Assembly (NCBI GenBank): GCA_016708825.1
Contig: JADJEZ010000016.1
Coordinates: 4,026-68,025 of the forward strand
DNA: 64,000 nt
DNA from: Betaproteobacteria bacterium
GTDB lineage: Bacteria; Pseudomonadota; Gammaproteobacteria; Burkholderiales; Usitatibacteraceae
Reading direction: 5' to 3'
Position 1 is the first letter of the stretch. The number at the start of each line of letters is the position of its first letter. A program made the position numbers and the translations under genes. The notes beneath the pieces are model-generated. The model saw only the letters and a list, made by a program, of their open reading frames with translations. It was not told the DNA's origin and did not search any database. This document shows, piece by piece, positions 46,016-54,235 of the stretch.

Positions 46016-48568
46016 GTGAAACTCAACAGAAGGCAGTTCATCCAGGCTTCCGCCACGATGGCCGGCTTCATCGCCACGGGCTGCGCCATGCAGCCGGGGA
46101 TCCCCGTCACGAACGCCATGGCCCTTCGCAAGGCGAAGGCCGCCGGGCCGGCGAAAGGCGCGTGGGTGTCCACCGCCTGCCAGGGCTGCACCCAGTGGTG
46201 CGCGATCCAGATCTTCGTGGAAAACGGCCGCGCCGTTCGCGTGCGCGGCAACCCCAACAGCAAGACCAACCACGGCTACGTCTGCCCGCGCGGCCACCTC
46301 ATCCCGCAGCAGACCTACGACCCCGACCGCATCAAGGTGCCGATGAAGCGCACCAACCCGAAGAAGGGCCGCGGCGTCGATCCGAAGTGGGTGCCGATCA
46401 GCTGGGACGAGGCGCTCGACATCGTCGCCGGCAAGATGGTCGAGCTGCACAACAACAAGGAAACGGACAAGTTCTGCTACATCCGCGGCCGCTACTCCTC
46501 GACGTCCACGGGCCTGCTCTACGGCACGCTGCCGAAGGTTTTCGGCACCTCGAACTACTTCTCGCACAGCGCCATCTGCGCCGAGGCCGAGAAGATGGGG
46601 CCGGGCCTCACGCAGGGGTTCTTCGGATACCGCGACTACGATCTCGAGCACACCAACTGCCTCGTAGCCTGGGGCAACGACCCGCTTTCCTCCAACCGGA
46701 TGGTGCCCAACACCATCCGCCGCTTCGGCGAGATCCTCGCCCGCGGCACCGTCGTCGCGGTCGACCCGCGCCTGTCCAACGTCGCCTCCAAGGCCCAGGA
46801 GTGGCTCCCGATCAAGCCGGGAACCGACGGCGCGCTCGCCAGCGCCATCGCCCACGTGATGCTGGTCGAAGGGCTGTGGAACCGGGAGTTCGTGGGCGAC
46901 TTCAAGGACGGCAGAAACCTGTTCGCCGCCGGGGCAACGGTCGACGAGGCCGCCTTCGCCGAGAAGGAGACCCACGGCCTGGTGAAGTGGTGGAACCTGG
47001 AGCTCAAGGACAAGACCGCGGCCTGGGCGGAGAAGGAAACGCTCATACCGGCGGCGCAAACGATCCGCGTGGCGCGCGCCATCGGCAAGGCTGCCCCGAA
47101 GGTCGCCGTGTGGATGGGCCCGGGCGTGGCGATGAACCCGCGCGGAACCTACGCCGCCATGGCGGTACACGCGCTGAACGGGCTGGCGGGCTCGATCGAC
47201 GTCGAGGGCGGGACGCTGCAGAGTTCCAGCGTGCCCCTGGGCAAGTTCCCGAGCGCCGACAAGTACGTGAGCGACCAGGCCAAGGCCGCCAGCAAGGGCA
47301 AGAAGCTCGACGGCCGCGGCGCCAAGGACATGCCCGCGATGATGGGTGCGAAGCCCGGCAGCGGCGTGGTGACCAACAACATCGCCAACGGCATGCTCAA
47401 GGACCCGGGCGCGGTGAAGGTCCTGATGAGCTCGTGGACCAACTTCAACTTCTCGTGCACCGAGCCGGCACGCTGGGACAAGGCGCTCGCCGCCGTGCCC
47501 TTCTTCGTGCACCTGGTCACCAACCCGTCGGAGATGACGCAGTTCGCCGACGTCGTGCTTCCGTCGACCTTCAACTCGAGCGAGGGCTTCTCGGTCATCT
47601 CGAACTCGGGCAACACCTACGGCTATGCCGCGATCCAGCAACCGACGGCCAAGCGCCTGTGGGACGTGAAGCAGGAGGAGACCGAGGTGATGTGGCTCCT
47701 GGCCGCGAAGCTGCGCGACAAGGGCTTGCCGAACCTCTTCGACTACTACTCGAAGGAGTTCAAGGATCCGCAGACGGGCAAGCTCCCGACCAACGAAATG
47801 GAGTTCACCGAGATCGCGGCCAAAATCTCGAGCGCGCCGATGTGGATGCCGAAGGATCCGATCAAGGGCGACAAGATCGACGGCTGGGACGACTTCCGCA
47901 AGAAGGGAATGTTCAGCGGCGCGAAGTACTCGTTCAAGAAGGGCTGGGGCGGGAAGTTCAATACCGCCACCAAGAAGTTCGAGTTCTTCAGCGAAACGCT
48001 CAAGAAAGGCCTCACGGAGCACGCGAAGAAGTACGAGACCACGACCGACGACATCCTGGCCGCGACGGGCTACGTCGCGCGCGGCGATCTCGCGTTCGTC
48101 CCGCACTACGAGCCGCCGAAGCGCCACGGCAGCCTCCACGAATACCCGTTCGACTTCATCGACTACAAGTCGCGCCTGAACCGCGAGGGACGCTCGCAGA
48201 ACCTGCCGTGGTACCAGGAGTTCAAGAAGGTCGATCCGGGCGACGTGTCCTGGGAGGACGTGATCAAGATGAACCCGGCCGACGGCGCGAAGCTGGCGCT
48301 CAAGACCGGCGACATGGTGAAGGTCACTTCGTCCGTGGGCTCGATCGTCGTGAAGTTGAAGCTCTGGGAAGGCGTGCGCCCCGGCACCGTGACCAAGGCC
48401 TACGGCCAGGGCCACTGGGCCTACGGCCGCGTGGCCACCCGGGACTACGCACGCGCTCTGCCACTGGGCGGCAACAACAACGAGATCCTCGTCGACGACT
48501 ACGACCGCTTGAGCGGCGCCACGGCCCGCAACGGCGGGTTCACCGGCGTGCGCATCCAGAAGGCCTGA
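46016..48568 (+). CDS. arrA: Respiratory arsenate reductase catalytic subunit (ArrA/ArxA clade)
   Basis: This 850-residue molybdopterin enzyme of the DMSO reductase family has a Tat signal (NRRQFIQ) and an N-terminal [4Fe-4S] motif Cx2Cx3Cx27C (C55, C58, C62, C90), as in ArrA and ArxA. The probable Mo-ligand cysteine is C188 in SHSAICAEAEKMGP. Segments such as WVPISWDEA and WWNLELKDKTA correspond to conserved ArrA regions. The motif RGRY (157-160) is that reported for ArrA, while ArxA has GRGWG. It would reduce arsenate in the periplasm with electrons from quinol via ArrB. The start is a GTG with AGGAGG at 46004-46009. The direction of catalysis is inferred. Confidence 0.85.
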   Translation: MKLNRRQFIQASATMAGFIATGCAMQPGIPVTNAMALRKAKAAGPAKGAWVSTACQGCTQWCAIQIFVENGRAVRVRGNPNSKTNHGYVCPRGHLIPQQTYDPDRIKVPMKRTNPKKGRGVDPKWVPISWDEALDIVAGKMVELHNNKETDKFCYIRGRYSSTSTGLLYGTLPKVFGTSNYFSHSAICAEAEKMGPGLTQGFFGYRDYDLEHTNCLVAWGNDPLSSNRMVPNTIRRFGEILARGTVVAVDPRLSNVASKAQEWLPIKPGTDGALASAIAHVMLVEGLWNREFVGDFKDGRNLFAAGATVDEAAFAEKETHGLVKWWNLELKDKTAAWAEKETLIPAAQTIRVARAIGKAAPKVAVWMGPGVAMNPRGTYAAMAVHALNGLAGSIDVEGGTLQSSSVPLGKFPSADKYVSDQAKAASKGKKLDGRGAKDMPAMMGAKPGSGVVTNNIANGMLKDPGAVKVLMSSWTNFNFSCTEPARWDKALAAVPFFVHLVTNPSEMTQFADVVLPSTFNSSEGFSVISNSGNTYGYAAIQQPTAKRLWDVKQEETEVMWLLAAKLRDKGLPNLFDYYSKEFKDPQTGKLPTNEMEFTEIAAKISSAPMWMPKDPIKGDKIDGWDDFRKKGMFSGAKYSFKKGWGGKFNTATKKFEFFSETLKKGLTEHAKKYETTTDDILAATGYVARGDLAFVPHYEPPKRHGSLHEYPFDFIDYKSRLNREGRSQNLPWYQEFKKVDPGDVSWEDVIKMNPADGAKLALKTGDMVKVTSSVGSIVVKLKLWEGVRPGTVTKAYGQGHWAYGRVATRDYARALPLGGNNNEILVDDYDRLSGATARNGGFTGVRIQKA

Positions 48569-48598
48569 CCCCCGACACGCGAGCCACAGGAGAAGAAA

Positions 48599-49366
48599 AT
48601 GAGATTCGGAATGGTGATCGACCTCCAGCGCTGCGTGGGATGCGGAGCATGCGCCATAGCCTGCAAGGCGGAGAACAACACGCGCACGCGCGGCGACGGC
48701 CAGAGCTACAACTGGGCCGACTTCGTGATGAAGACCGAGGGGACCTTCCCCAACGTCTCGCACTGGGTGATGCCGGTGCTGTGCAACCACTGCTCCAACG
48801 CGCCCTGCGTCGAGGTCTGCCCGACGGAGCCCAAGGCGATGTTCAAGACGCCCGAGGGCGTCACCATGCACGACACGGAACAGTGCATCGGCTGCCGGCG
48901 CTGCCAGCGCGCGTGCCCGTACAGCGCCGGGAACTCGGGCCTGGAAAGCCTCGACGGCGCGACCTACAGCGTCATCAGCTTCAATCCCGAGAACAAGCCG
49001 ACGCAGCCCTTCTGGGCCGACAAGGCGGCGGCGATTCCCGGGTGCACGGCCTCCGCGGCCGACGTCGCCAAGGCTGCCGGCGCGGCGATTCCCGCGCTGA
49101 ACGCGTTCGCAGAAGGCGACGTGAAGGCCATCCGCTCGGAAGGCTGCGTGGAGAAGTGCACGTTCTGCTACCACCGCACGAGCAACGGGCTGCAGCCGGC
49201 CTGCGTCGAGGTCTGCCCGTCCAAGGCGCGCATCTTCGGCGACCAGGACGATCCGAACTCGGAGATCGCGAAGGTCCTGAAGGCGCAGAAGTCCTTCCGC
49301 CTGCAGGAGGACAAGGGCACGAAGCCGAACGTCCACTACATCAACCAGTACAGCGCGCGCACCTGA
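48599..49366 (+). CDS. arrB: Respiratory arsenate reductase iron-sulfur subunit
   Basis: This 255-residue ferredoxin-like subunit carries four cluster motifs of the DmsB/NrfC type: CVGCGACAIACK, CNHCSNAPCVEVCP, CIGCRRCQRACP, and a split fourth site (CVEKCTFC with ACVEVCP). It shuttles electrons to the molybdenum subunit. The N-terminus MRFGMVIDLQRC has no signal peptide, as expected for a partner exported with the Tat-bearing subunit. An insertion of about 25 residues (GCTASAADVAKAAGAA) precedes the fourth site. It lies 30 bases after arrA with an AGGAGA ribosome-binding site. No membrane anchor subunit ArrC follows. Confidence 0.88.
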   Translation: MRFGMVIDLQRCVGCGACAIACKAENNTRTRGDGQSYNWADFVMKTEGTFPNVSHWVMPVLCNHCSNAPCVEVCPTEPKAMFKTPEGVTMHDTEQCIGCRRCQRACPYSAGNSGLESLDGATYSVISFNPENKPTQPFWADKAAAIPGCTASAADVAKAAGAAIPALNAFAEGDVKAIRSEGCVEKCTFCYHRTSNGLQPACVEVCPSKARIFGDQDDPNSEIAKVLKAQKSFRLQEDKGTKPNVHYINQYSART

Positions 49367-49384
49367 ACGCACGCGCGATAGACT

Positions 49385-49414
49385 GGGGGCGGGATTCTCC
49401 CGCCCCCTTTTTTT
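49385..49414 (+). terminator. Intrinsic terminator after arrB
   Basis: A perfect 10-base stem (gggggcggga, 49385-49394, with tcccgccccc, 49398-49407) closed by a 3-base loop is followed by seven T residues (49408-49414). This is a strong Rho-independent terminator. It lies 18 bases after the arrB stop and 12 bases before the chaperone ATG, so it would separate arrAB from the accessory genes or set a lower level for them. Confidence 0.9.
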
Positions 49415-49425
49415 CGAGGAGCCCC

Positions 49426-50061
49426 ATGGCCGACGATGAAGCGAGAAGCGGTGCCGCCCGCGCAGACCTGTGCCGGTTCCTGGCCGCCTGCTACTACGAG
49501 CCGGATGCGCGGTTCGCCGAGGAGCGGCTCTTCGAGTCCATGGCCGAGGCTGCCGGCCGGGTGGATCCGGGCCTCGCGGAGGCCGCCCGGCGCCTGGGCG
49601 AGGCGTTCGCCTCCGACACGCTCGACGACCTGCTCCTCGACTACACGCGGCTTTTCCTGGGGCCGGTGGACACGCTCGCCAAGCCCTACGGCTCGGTGTG
49701 GCTGGGCAAGGAGAAGACGCTCATGCAGGACTCCACGATGGACGTCCTGGCACTCTACGAGGAGGGTGGCTTCGAGATCGCGGAGGATTTCCGCGAGCTG
49801 CCGGACCACGTCGCCGCCGAGCTCGAGTTCCTCTACCTGCTTCTCTTCCGCGAGAACAGCGCCCGCCGGGACGCGCAGTCCCAGGCGCTTTCGGAAAACG
49901 CGGACCTCAAGCGCCGGTTCCTCGGTGGGCATCTCGGGCGATGGGCAGGGCCCTTCTGCGAAGCCGTGCGCGGCGGGGCGCGATCCGACTTCTATCGTGC
50001 GCTGGCCGACCTGACCGACCGCTTCATCGCCACGGAGGCGCGGCGGGCCGTCGCCGGCTGA
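49426..50061 (+). CDS. arrD: TorD/DmsD-family molybdoenzyme chaperone (ArrD-like)
   Basis: This 211-residue, mainly helical protein belongs to the TorD-type redox-enzyme chaperones. It contains the family pattern YTRLFLGPVDTLAKPYGSVW in the region that binds the Tat signal, and ELPDHVAAELEFLYLL further on. Such chaperones guard the Tat signal peptide and help insert the molybdenum cofactor before export. A chaperone of this family, ArrD, accompanies arrAB in other organisms. The gene follows the terminator and has a GAGGA ribosome-binding site. Confidence 0.85.
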   Translation: MADDEARSGAARADLCRFLAACYYEPDARFAEERLFESMAEAAGRVDPGLAEAARRLGEAFASDTLDDLLLDYTRLFLGPVDTLAKPYGSVWLGKEKTLMQDSTMDVLALYEEGGFEIAEDFRELPDHVAAELEFLYLLLFRENSARRDAQSQALSENADLKRRFLGGHLGRWAGPFCEAVRGGARSDFYRALADLTDRFIATEARRAVAG

Positions 50062-50079
50062 CGCACAGGGAAGAGGCCC

Positions 50080-50877
50080 GTGGCCCGGCTGGTCGTTCGA
50101 GGCGCAGGCGATGTCGGGTCGGCCGTCGCGTGGCATCTGCGCGCGGCGGGGCACGCGGTCGTCCTGCATGACCGGACGCGCCCCTCCCATCACCGCCGGG
50201 GCATGGCGTTCACGGACGCGTACTTCGAGGGCGTGTGCACGCTTGCGGGCGTGCTGGCCAAGCGCGCCACCTCCACGGCGAGCCTCGGCCGGATGCTCTC
50301 CTGCGGGCATGCATTGCCCGTGACCGACGCCGATTTCGACGGGATTCTCGTGGCGCTGGAACCCGACGGCATCGTCGATGCGCGCATGCGAAAGCACGAC
50401 GTGCCCGAATCGCAGCGCGGCCGCACCCGCCTCGCCGTCGGGCTCGGGCCCGGTTTTCTCGCAGGCGACAACGCCGATATCGTGATCGAGACCGCCTGGG
50501 GCGATGCCCTCGGTGCCATCATCCGGGATGGGCGCGCGAGCGACTACTCGGGTGAGCCACGACCCCTCGGCGGCATGAGCCGCGAACGCTACGCCCGTGC
50601 CCCGGTCGACGGCATCTTCGAGACGACGAGCGCGATCGGCGGTCTCGTCCACGAAGGCGAGCCGGTCGCGCGTGTCGGCGAACGGACGATCCTCGCCCCG
50701 TTGGCCGGTATCCTTCGCGGGTTGACCCACGACGGCGCCATCGTCTCGCGAGGCGGGAAGATCGTCGAGGTCGACCCGCGGGGAGACCCTTCGGCCGCCT
50801 TCGGGATCGGCGAGCGCCCCGGGCGCATCGCCGCAGGCGTGGTGGCGGCGGTCGAGGATGCGTTGCGGCATCATTGA
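50080..50877 (+). CDS. YqeB-like molybdoenzyme-maturation protein
   Basis: This 265-residue protein starts with a Rossmann motif VVRGAGDVGSAVAWHL and ends with a biotinyl/lipoyl-like beta domain (GGLVHEGEPVARVGERTILAPLAGILRG, about 190-240). This architecture matches the YqeB / EF2563 family associated with selenium-dependent molybdenum hydroxylases, whose exact function is not known. The start is probably a GTG at 50080. It follows the chaperone gene by 18 bases and touches the sigma-factor gene. Its place in an arsenate reductase cluster suggests a role in cofactor maturation, by inference only. Confidence 0.6.
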   Translation: MARLVVRGAGDVGSAVAWHLRAAGHAVVLHDRTRPSHHRRGMAFTDAYFEGVCTLAGVLAKRATSTASLGRMLSCGHALPVTDADFDGILVALEPDGIVDARMRKHDVPESQRGRTRLAVGLGPGFLAGDNADIVIETAWGDALGAIIRDGRASDYSGEPRPLGGMSRERYARAPVDGIFETTSAIGGLVHEGEPVARVGERTILAPLAGILRGLTHDGAIVSRGGKIVEVDPRGDPSAAFGIGERPGRIAAGVVAAVEDALRHH

Positions 50878-50882
50878 CGGCC

Positions 50883-51437
50883 ATGCCCCCCGCCGAACCC
50901 GCCCTGCCCTGCCTGCTCGACGCGTGGAAGCACCACGAGTCGGAGTTGCGCGGTTTCCTCATGCGCCGCGTGGCCGACGGTCACCTTGCCGACGACCTGC
51001 TCCAGGAGGTGTTCCTGAAGGCGATCCGCCAGGGGCTTGGCTTCTGCGAAATCGACAATCCCCGCGCCTGGCTGTTCCAGGTTGCGCGCAACGCGATGAT
51101 CGATCACGCCCGACTCGCGAAGGCCGAGGTCCCGTTGCCCGACGACCTGCCGTCGGCCGAAGTGGAGGCCCTGGCGCCGATCGACCGGATGACCGAGTGC
51201 CTCGGTCGGGTATTGACCGAAATCCCCGCCGATGATGCGGAAATCGTCCGCAAATGCGACCTGGAAGGCATGAAGCAGAAGGATTTCGCCGATGCTGCCG
51301 GCCTCACCCTGCCTGCCGCCAAGTCGCGCCTGCTTCGCGCCCGGGCCCGGCTTCGCGAGGTCATGACCACCAACTGCCAGGTGACCCTGGACGATTCCGG
51401 CAACGTCTGCTGCTTCGTTCCCCGCAGTTCCCCTTGA
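50883..51437 (+). CDS. ECF sigma factor, SigZ-like, with cysteine-rich tail
   Basis: This protein of about 184 residues has sigma region 2 (ADDLLQEVFLKAIRQ through NPRAWLFQVARNAMIDHARL) and region 4 (KQKDFADAAGLTLPAAKSRLLRARARLRE). Beyond region 4 a short tail (TTNCQVTLDDSGNVCCFVP) holds three cysteines, a feature of SigZ-type sigma factors. No anti-sigma factor gene is adjacent, so the cysteines may sense thiol-reactive agents such as arsenite; this is inference. An ATG at 50883 is used, although a TTG at 50874 overlapping the preceding stop is possible. Confidence 0.8.
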   Translation: MPPAEPALPCLLDAWKHHESELRGFLMRRVADGHLADDLLQEVFLKAIRQGLGFCEIDNPRAWLFQVARNAMIDHARLAKAEVPLPDDLPSAEVEALAPIDRMTECLGRVLTEIPADDAEIVRKCDLEGMKQKDFADAAGLTLPAAKSRLLRARARLREVMTTNCQVTLDDSGNVCCFVPRSSP

Positions 51438-51549
51438 GGCCGTCGCGGCCGGCATGACCTGAATCCTTTTCCGGGCCCGCTCGTCTTCAGGGCATGGAAA
51501 ACGCCGAAGCCAAGTTTCGTTGCCGGGCAATGCATTCCGAGGGACGGGC

Positions 51550-52608
51550 GTGTTCGGCACGTCATTCTCGATGAACGCCGCGGTCATGCGCTGGCCGGGA
51601 CGCAATCCGCGCGCCTTCCTGCTGCTGGGGGCGCTCGCGTGGTTCGGGCTGTACCGGATGCTCGCGCCGGCATCGGAGGCCATCGTCGCCGCCCTGCCCG
51701 TCGACCGGGCGAGCCACCTGGGCGGCGCCCTGCAGTTCTTCCTCTACGACACCCCCAAGGTCCTGCTGCTCCTGGCCGGCATCGTGTTCGTCATGGGCAT
51801 GGTGAACTCCTACTTCACCCCGGAGCGCACGCGCGCCCTGCTCGCCGGCCGCACCGAAGGCGCGGCGAACGTCATGGCCGCCTGCCTGGGGATCGTCACG
51901 CCCTTCTGCTCCTGCTCGGCCGTGCCGCTGTTCATCGGCTTCGTCCAGGCGGGCGTGCCGCTCGGCGTCACGTTCTCCTTCCTGATCGCCGCGCCGATGG
52001 TCAACGAGGTGGCCCTCACGCTTCTCTTCGCCCTGTTCGGCTGGAAGGTGGCGCTCCTCTACCTCGGCCTCGGCCTCGCGGTGGCCATCGTGGCCGGCTG
52101 GATCATCGGCCGCCTCAAGATGGAACGCCACCTCGAGGACTGGGTCCGGGACATGCCGCGCGTGAAGGCCGGGATCGACGGGGATGGATTGAGCCTTTCG
52201 GGGCGCATCGAGGCCGGCTTCGCGAGCGTGCGCGAAATCGTCGGAAAGGTCTGGCCCTACGTCGTCGCCGGCATCGCGATCGGCGCGGGCATACACGGCT
52301 ACGTGCCGGAGGAATTCATGGCGAGCTTCATGGGGCGCGAGGCCTGGTGGTCGGTGCCGCTCGCGGTGCTCATCGGCGTGCCCATGTACACCAACGCGGC
52401 CGGGATCATCCCGATCGTGGAGGCGCTGCTCGCCAAGGGCGCGGCGCTGGGCACGGTGCTCGCCTTCATGATGAGCGTGATCGCGCTCTCGCTTCCCGAG
52501 ATGGTGATCCTGCGCAAGGTCCTCAGGATGCGCCTCATCGCCACCTTCGTCGGGGTCGTCGCCACGGGAATCCTGCTGGTGGGTTTCGCCTTCAACGCCT
52601 TGCTCTAG
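51550..52608 (+). CDS. ArsP-like (DUF318) permease
   Basis: This membrane protein of about 352 residues has eight or more helices and the family motif TPFCSCSAVPLFIGFVQAG with two neighbouring cysteines, then FSFLIAAPMVNEVALTLL. Members of this family include ArsP, which exports organic arsenicals, and permeases linked to copper or zinc. A GTG at 51550 with a GAGGG stretch upstream is taken as the start; the ATG at 51571 is another candidate. It follows the sigma factor by about 110 bases and precedes a small CxxC protein, a pairing common for this family. Confidence 0.8.
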   Translation: MFGTSFSMNAAVMRWPGRNPRAFLLLGALAWFGLYRMLAPASEAIVAALPVDRASHLGGALQFFLYDTPKVLLLLAGIVFVMGMVNSYFTPERTRALLAGRTEGAANVMAACLGIVTPFCSCSAVPLFIGFVQAGVPLGVTFSFLIAAPMVNEVALTLLFALFGWKVALLYLGLGLAVAIVAGWIIGRLKMERHLEDWVRDMPRVKAGIDGDGLSLSGRIEAGFASVREIVGKVWPYVVAGIAIGAGIHGYVPEEFMASFMGREAWWSVPLAVLIGVPMYTNAAGIIPIVEALLAKGAALGTVLAFMMSVIALSLPEMVILRKVLRMRLIATFVGVVATGILLVGFAFNALL

Positions 52609-52619
52609 GAGAGAGAAAC

Positions 52620-52862
52620 ATGGAAGTGAAAGTGCTCGGTTCGGGATGCGCGAACTGCCGCAACACGGTTGCCCTGGTCGAACAGGTTGCGGCCGCGCGC
52701 GGGGTCGCGATCCGGCTCACGAAGGTCGAGGATATGAAGGACATCGCAGCCCTCGGCGTGATGTCGACGCCCGGCGTGGTCATCGACGGCCGCGTGGTTC
52801 ACGCGGGCGGCGTTCCCTCGCGGGAAAAGGTCCAGGGCTGGTTCGACGCGCCGCCGGCCTAG
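52620..52862 (+). CDS. Small thioredoxin-like CxxC protein
   Basis: This 80-residue protein is a minimal thioredoxin fold with CANC (GSGCANCRN) near the N-terminus and a cis-proline segment MSTPGVVIDG. It resembles redox-active disulfide proteins that accompany DUF318 permeases. An AGGAGAGAG ribosome-binding site precedes the ATG, 11 bases after the permease stop. It may reduce or deliver a thiol-bound metalloid to the permease, or serve the disulfide cycle of ArsC. Neither role is shown. Confidence 0.82.
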   Translation: MEVKVLGSGCANCRNTVALVEQVAAARGVAIRLTKVEDMKDIAALGVMSTPGVVIDGRVVHAGGVPSREKVQGWFDAPPA

Positions 52863-52880
52863 GCCCGCGCGCCAGGGGGG

Positions 52881-54235
52881 TCAGGCCGCGCGCCGCACCG
52901 CTTCCGCGATCGCCTCGGCGAGCGAGCGCACGCGGACCGGATCCTCGCCTTCCACCATCACGCGGATAACAGGCTCCGTACCCGACGGGCGCAGGAGCAC
53001 GCGGCCGCGGCCGGCCAGCGCCGTCTCGGCCGCCAGCACGGCGTCGCGAACGGCCGGCACCGAGGTCACGTCCGCGCGGCTGGCGAGCTTCACGTTGGTG
53101 AGCACCTGCGGCAGGAGCGTGAGGTCGCGCGTGAAGTCTCCCAGCGTCTGCCCGGCTGCCACCAGCGCCTCGAGCACCTGCAGCGCGGAGATGATCGCGT
53201 CGCCCGTGGAGTGGCAGTCGAGGAAGAGCAGGTGCCCGGAATTCTCGCCGCCGCACTCCCAGCCCTTGTCGTGCAGGAGCTCGAGCACGTAGCGATCGCC
53301 CACCTTGGCGCGGGCAAAGGCGATGCCCAGCTCGCCGAAGCGCCGCTCGAGGGCGAAGTTGGTCATGAGCGTGCCCGCCACGCCCCCGCGCAGCCGGCCG
53401 ATCTCGTGGCGGTGCTTTGCGATCGCGTAGAGGATCTGGTCGCCGTCGAAGAGCCGCCCGTCGTGGTCGGCCATGGCGAGCCGGTCGCCGTCGCCGTCGA
53501 AGGCGATGCCGAAGTCCGCTCCATGCTCGACGACCGCCGCGGCAAGCGCGGCGGGATGGGTGGCGCCGCAGCCTGCATTGATGTTCATGCCGTCCGGGCT
53601 CACGCCGATCGCCACCACCTCGGCGCCCAGCTCCTGGAAGACGCGCGGGCCCAGGCGATGGCAGGCGCCGTGCGCGCAGTCCACCACGAGCTTCAAACCG
53701 CGCAGGGTGCGGTGCTTGGCGAACGTGCCCTTGCAGAACTCGATGTAGCGCCCTTCCGCGTCGTGCAGCCGTTCGGCCTTGCCGAGCTGGGACGACTCGC
53801 GGGTCAAGAGCGGCTGGGCGAGCACCGCCTCGATCTCGTGCTCGACGGCGTCGGGAAGCTTCGCGCCCTCCGCCGAGAAGAACTTGATGCCGTTGTCCTC
53901 AAACGAATTATGCAAGGCCGAAACCATGATGCCCGCCGAGAGCCTGAGCGCGCGCGTGAGGAAGGCCACGCCCGGCGTGGGCATGGGGCCCACGAGCAGC
54001 GTGTCCACGCCCGCGGCGAGGAGCCCCGACTCGAGCGCCGACTCGAACATGTAGCCCGAGATGCGCGTGTCCTTGCCGATGAGGACCGCGGGCCGGTCGC
54101 GGTGCGGCGGAGCGACGTCCGCGCGCGAGAGCACCTGGCCCGCGGCGTAGCCCAGGCGAAGCACGAAATCCGGCGTGATGGGCGCCGCCCACGCTGCCGC
54201 GGATGCCGTCGGTGCCGAAGTATTTCCTGGGTCAT
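52881..54235 (-). CDS. glmM: Phosphoglucosamine mutase, N-terminus frameshifted in this sequence
   Basis: GlmM converts glucosamine-6-phosphate to glucosamine-1-phosphate for peptidoglycan and lipopolysaccharide precursors. From PITPDFVLRLGYAAG to the stop the protein reads in one frame, with the phosphoserine loop (SALHNSFEDNG), metal site (FDGDGDRLAM) and sugar-phosphate loop (RPSGTEPVIRV). The first 20 residues need three frames: ATG at 54235, then KYFGTDGIRGSVGG, then the main frame, so two indels lie at about 54225-54231 and 54180-54185. The phosphoserine loop reads SALHNS where the family usually has SASHN. The start overlaps the folP stop by ATGA. Sequencing error is likely. Confidence 0.9.

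Noticed and set aside
46016..48568. ArxA-type anaerobic arsenite oxidase
   Set aside because: The RGRY motif and lack of the GRGWG pattern favour ArrA; a tree would be needed to be certain.
45905..49372. Open reading frame of 1155 codons antisense to arrA and arrB
   Set aside because: It is a shadow of arrA/arrB caused by high GC at third positions; its translation is low-complexity Val/Arg/His-rich with no family motifs.
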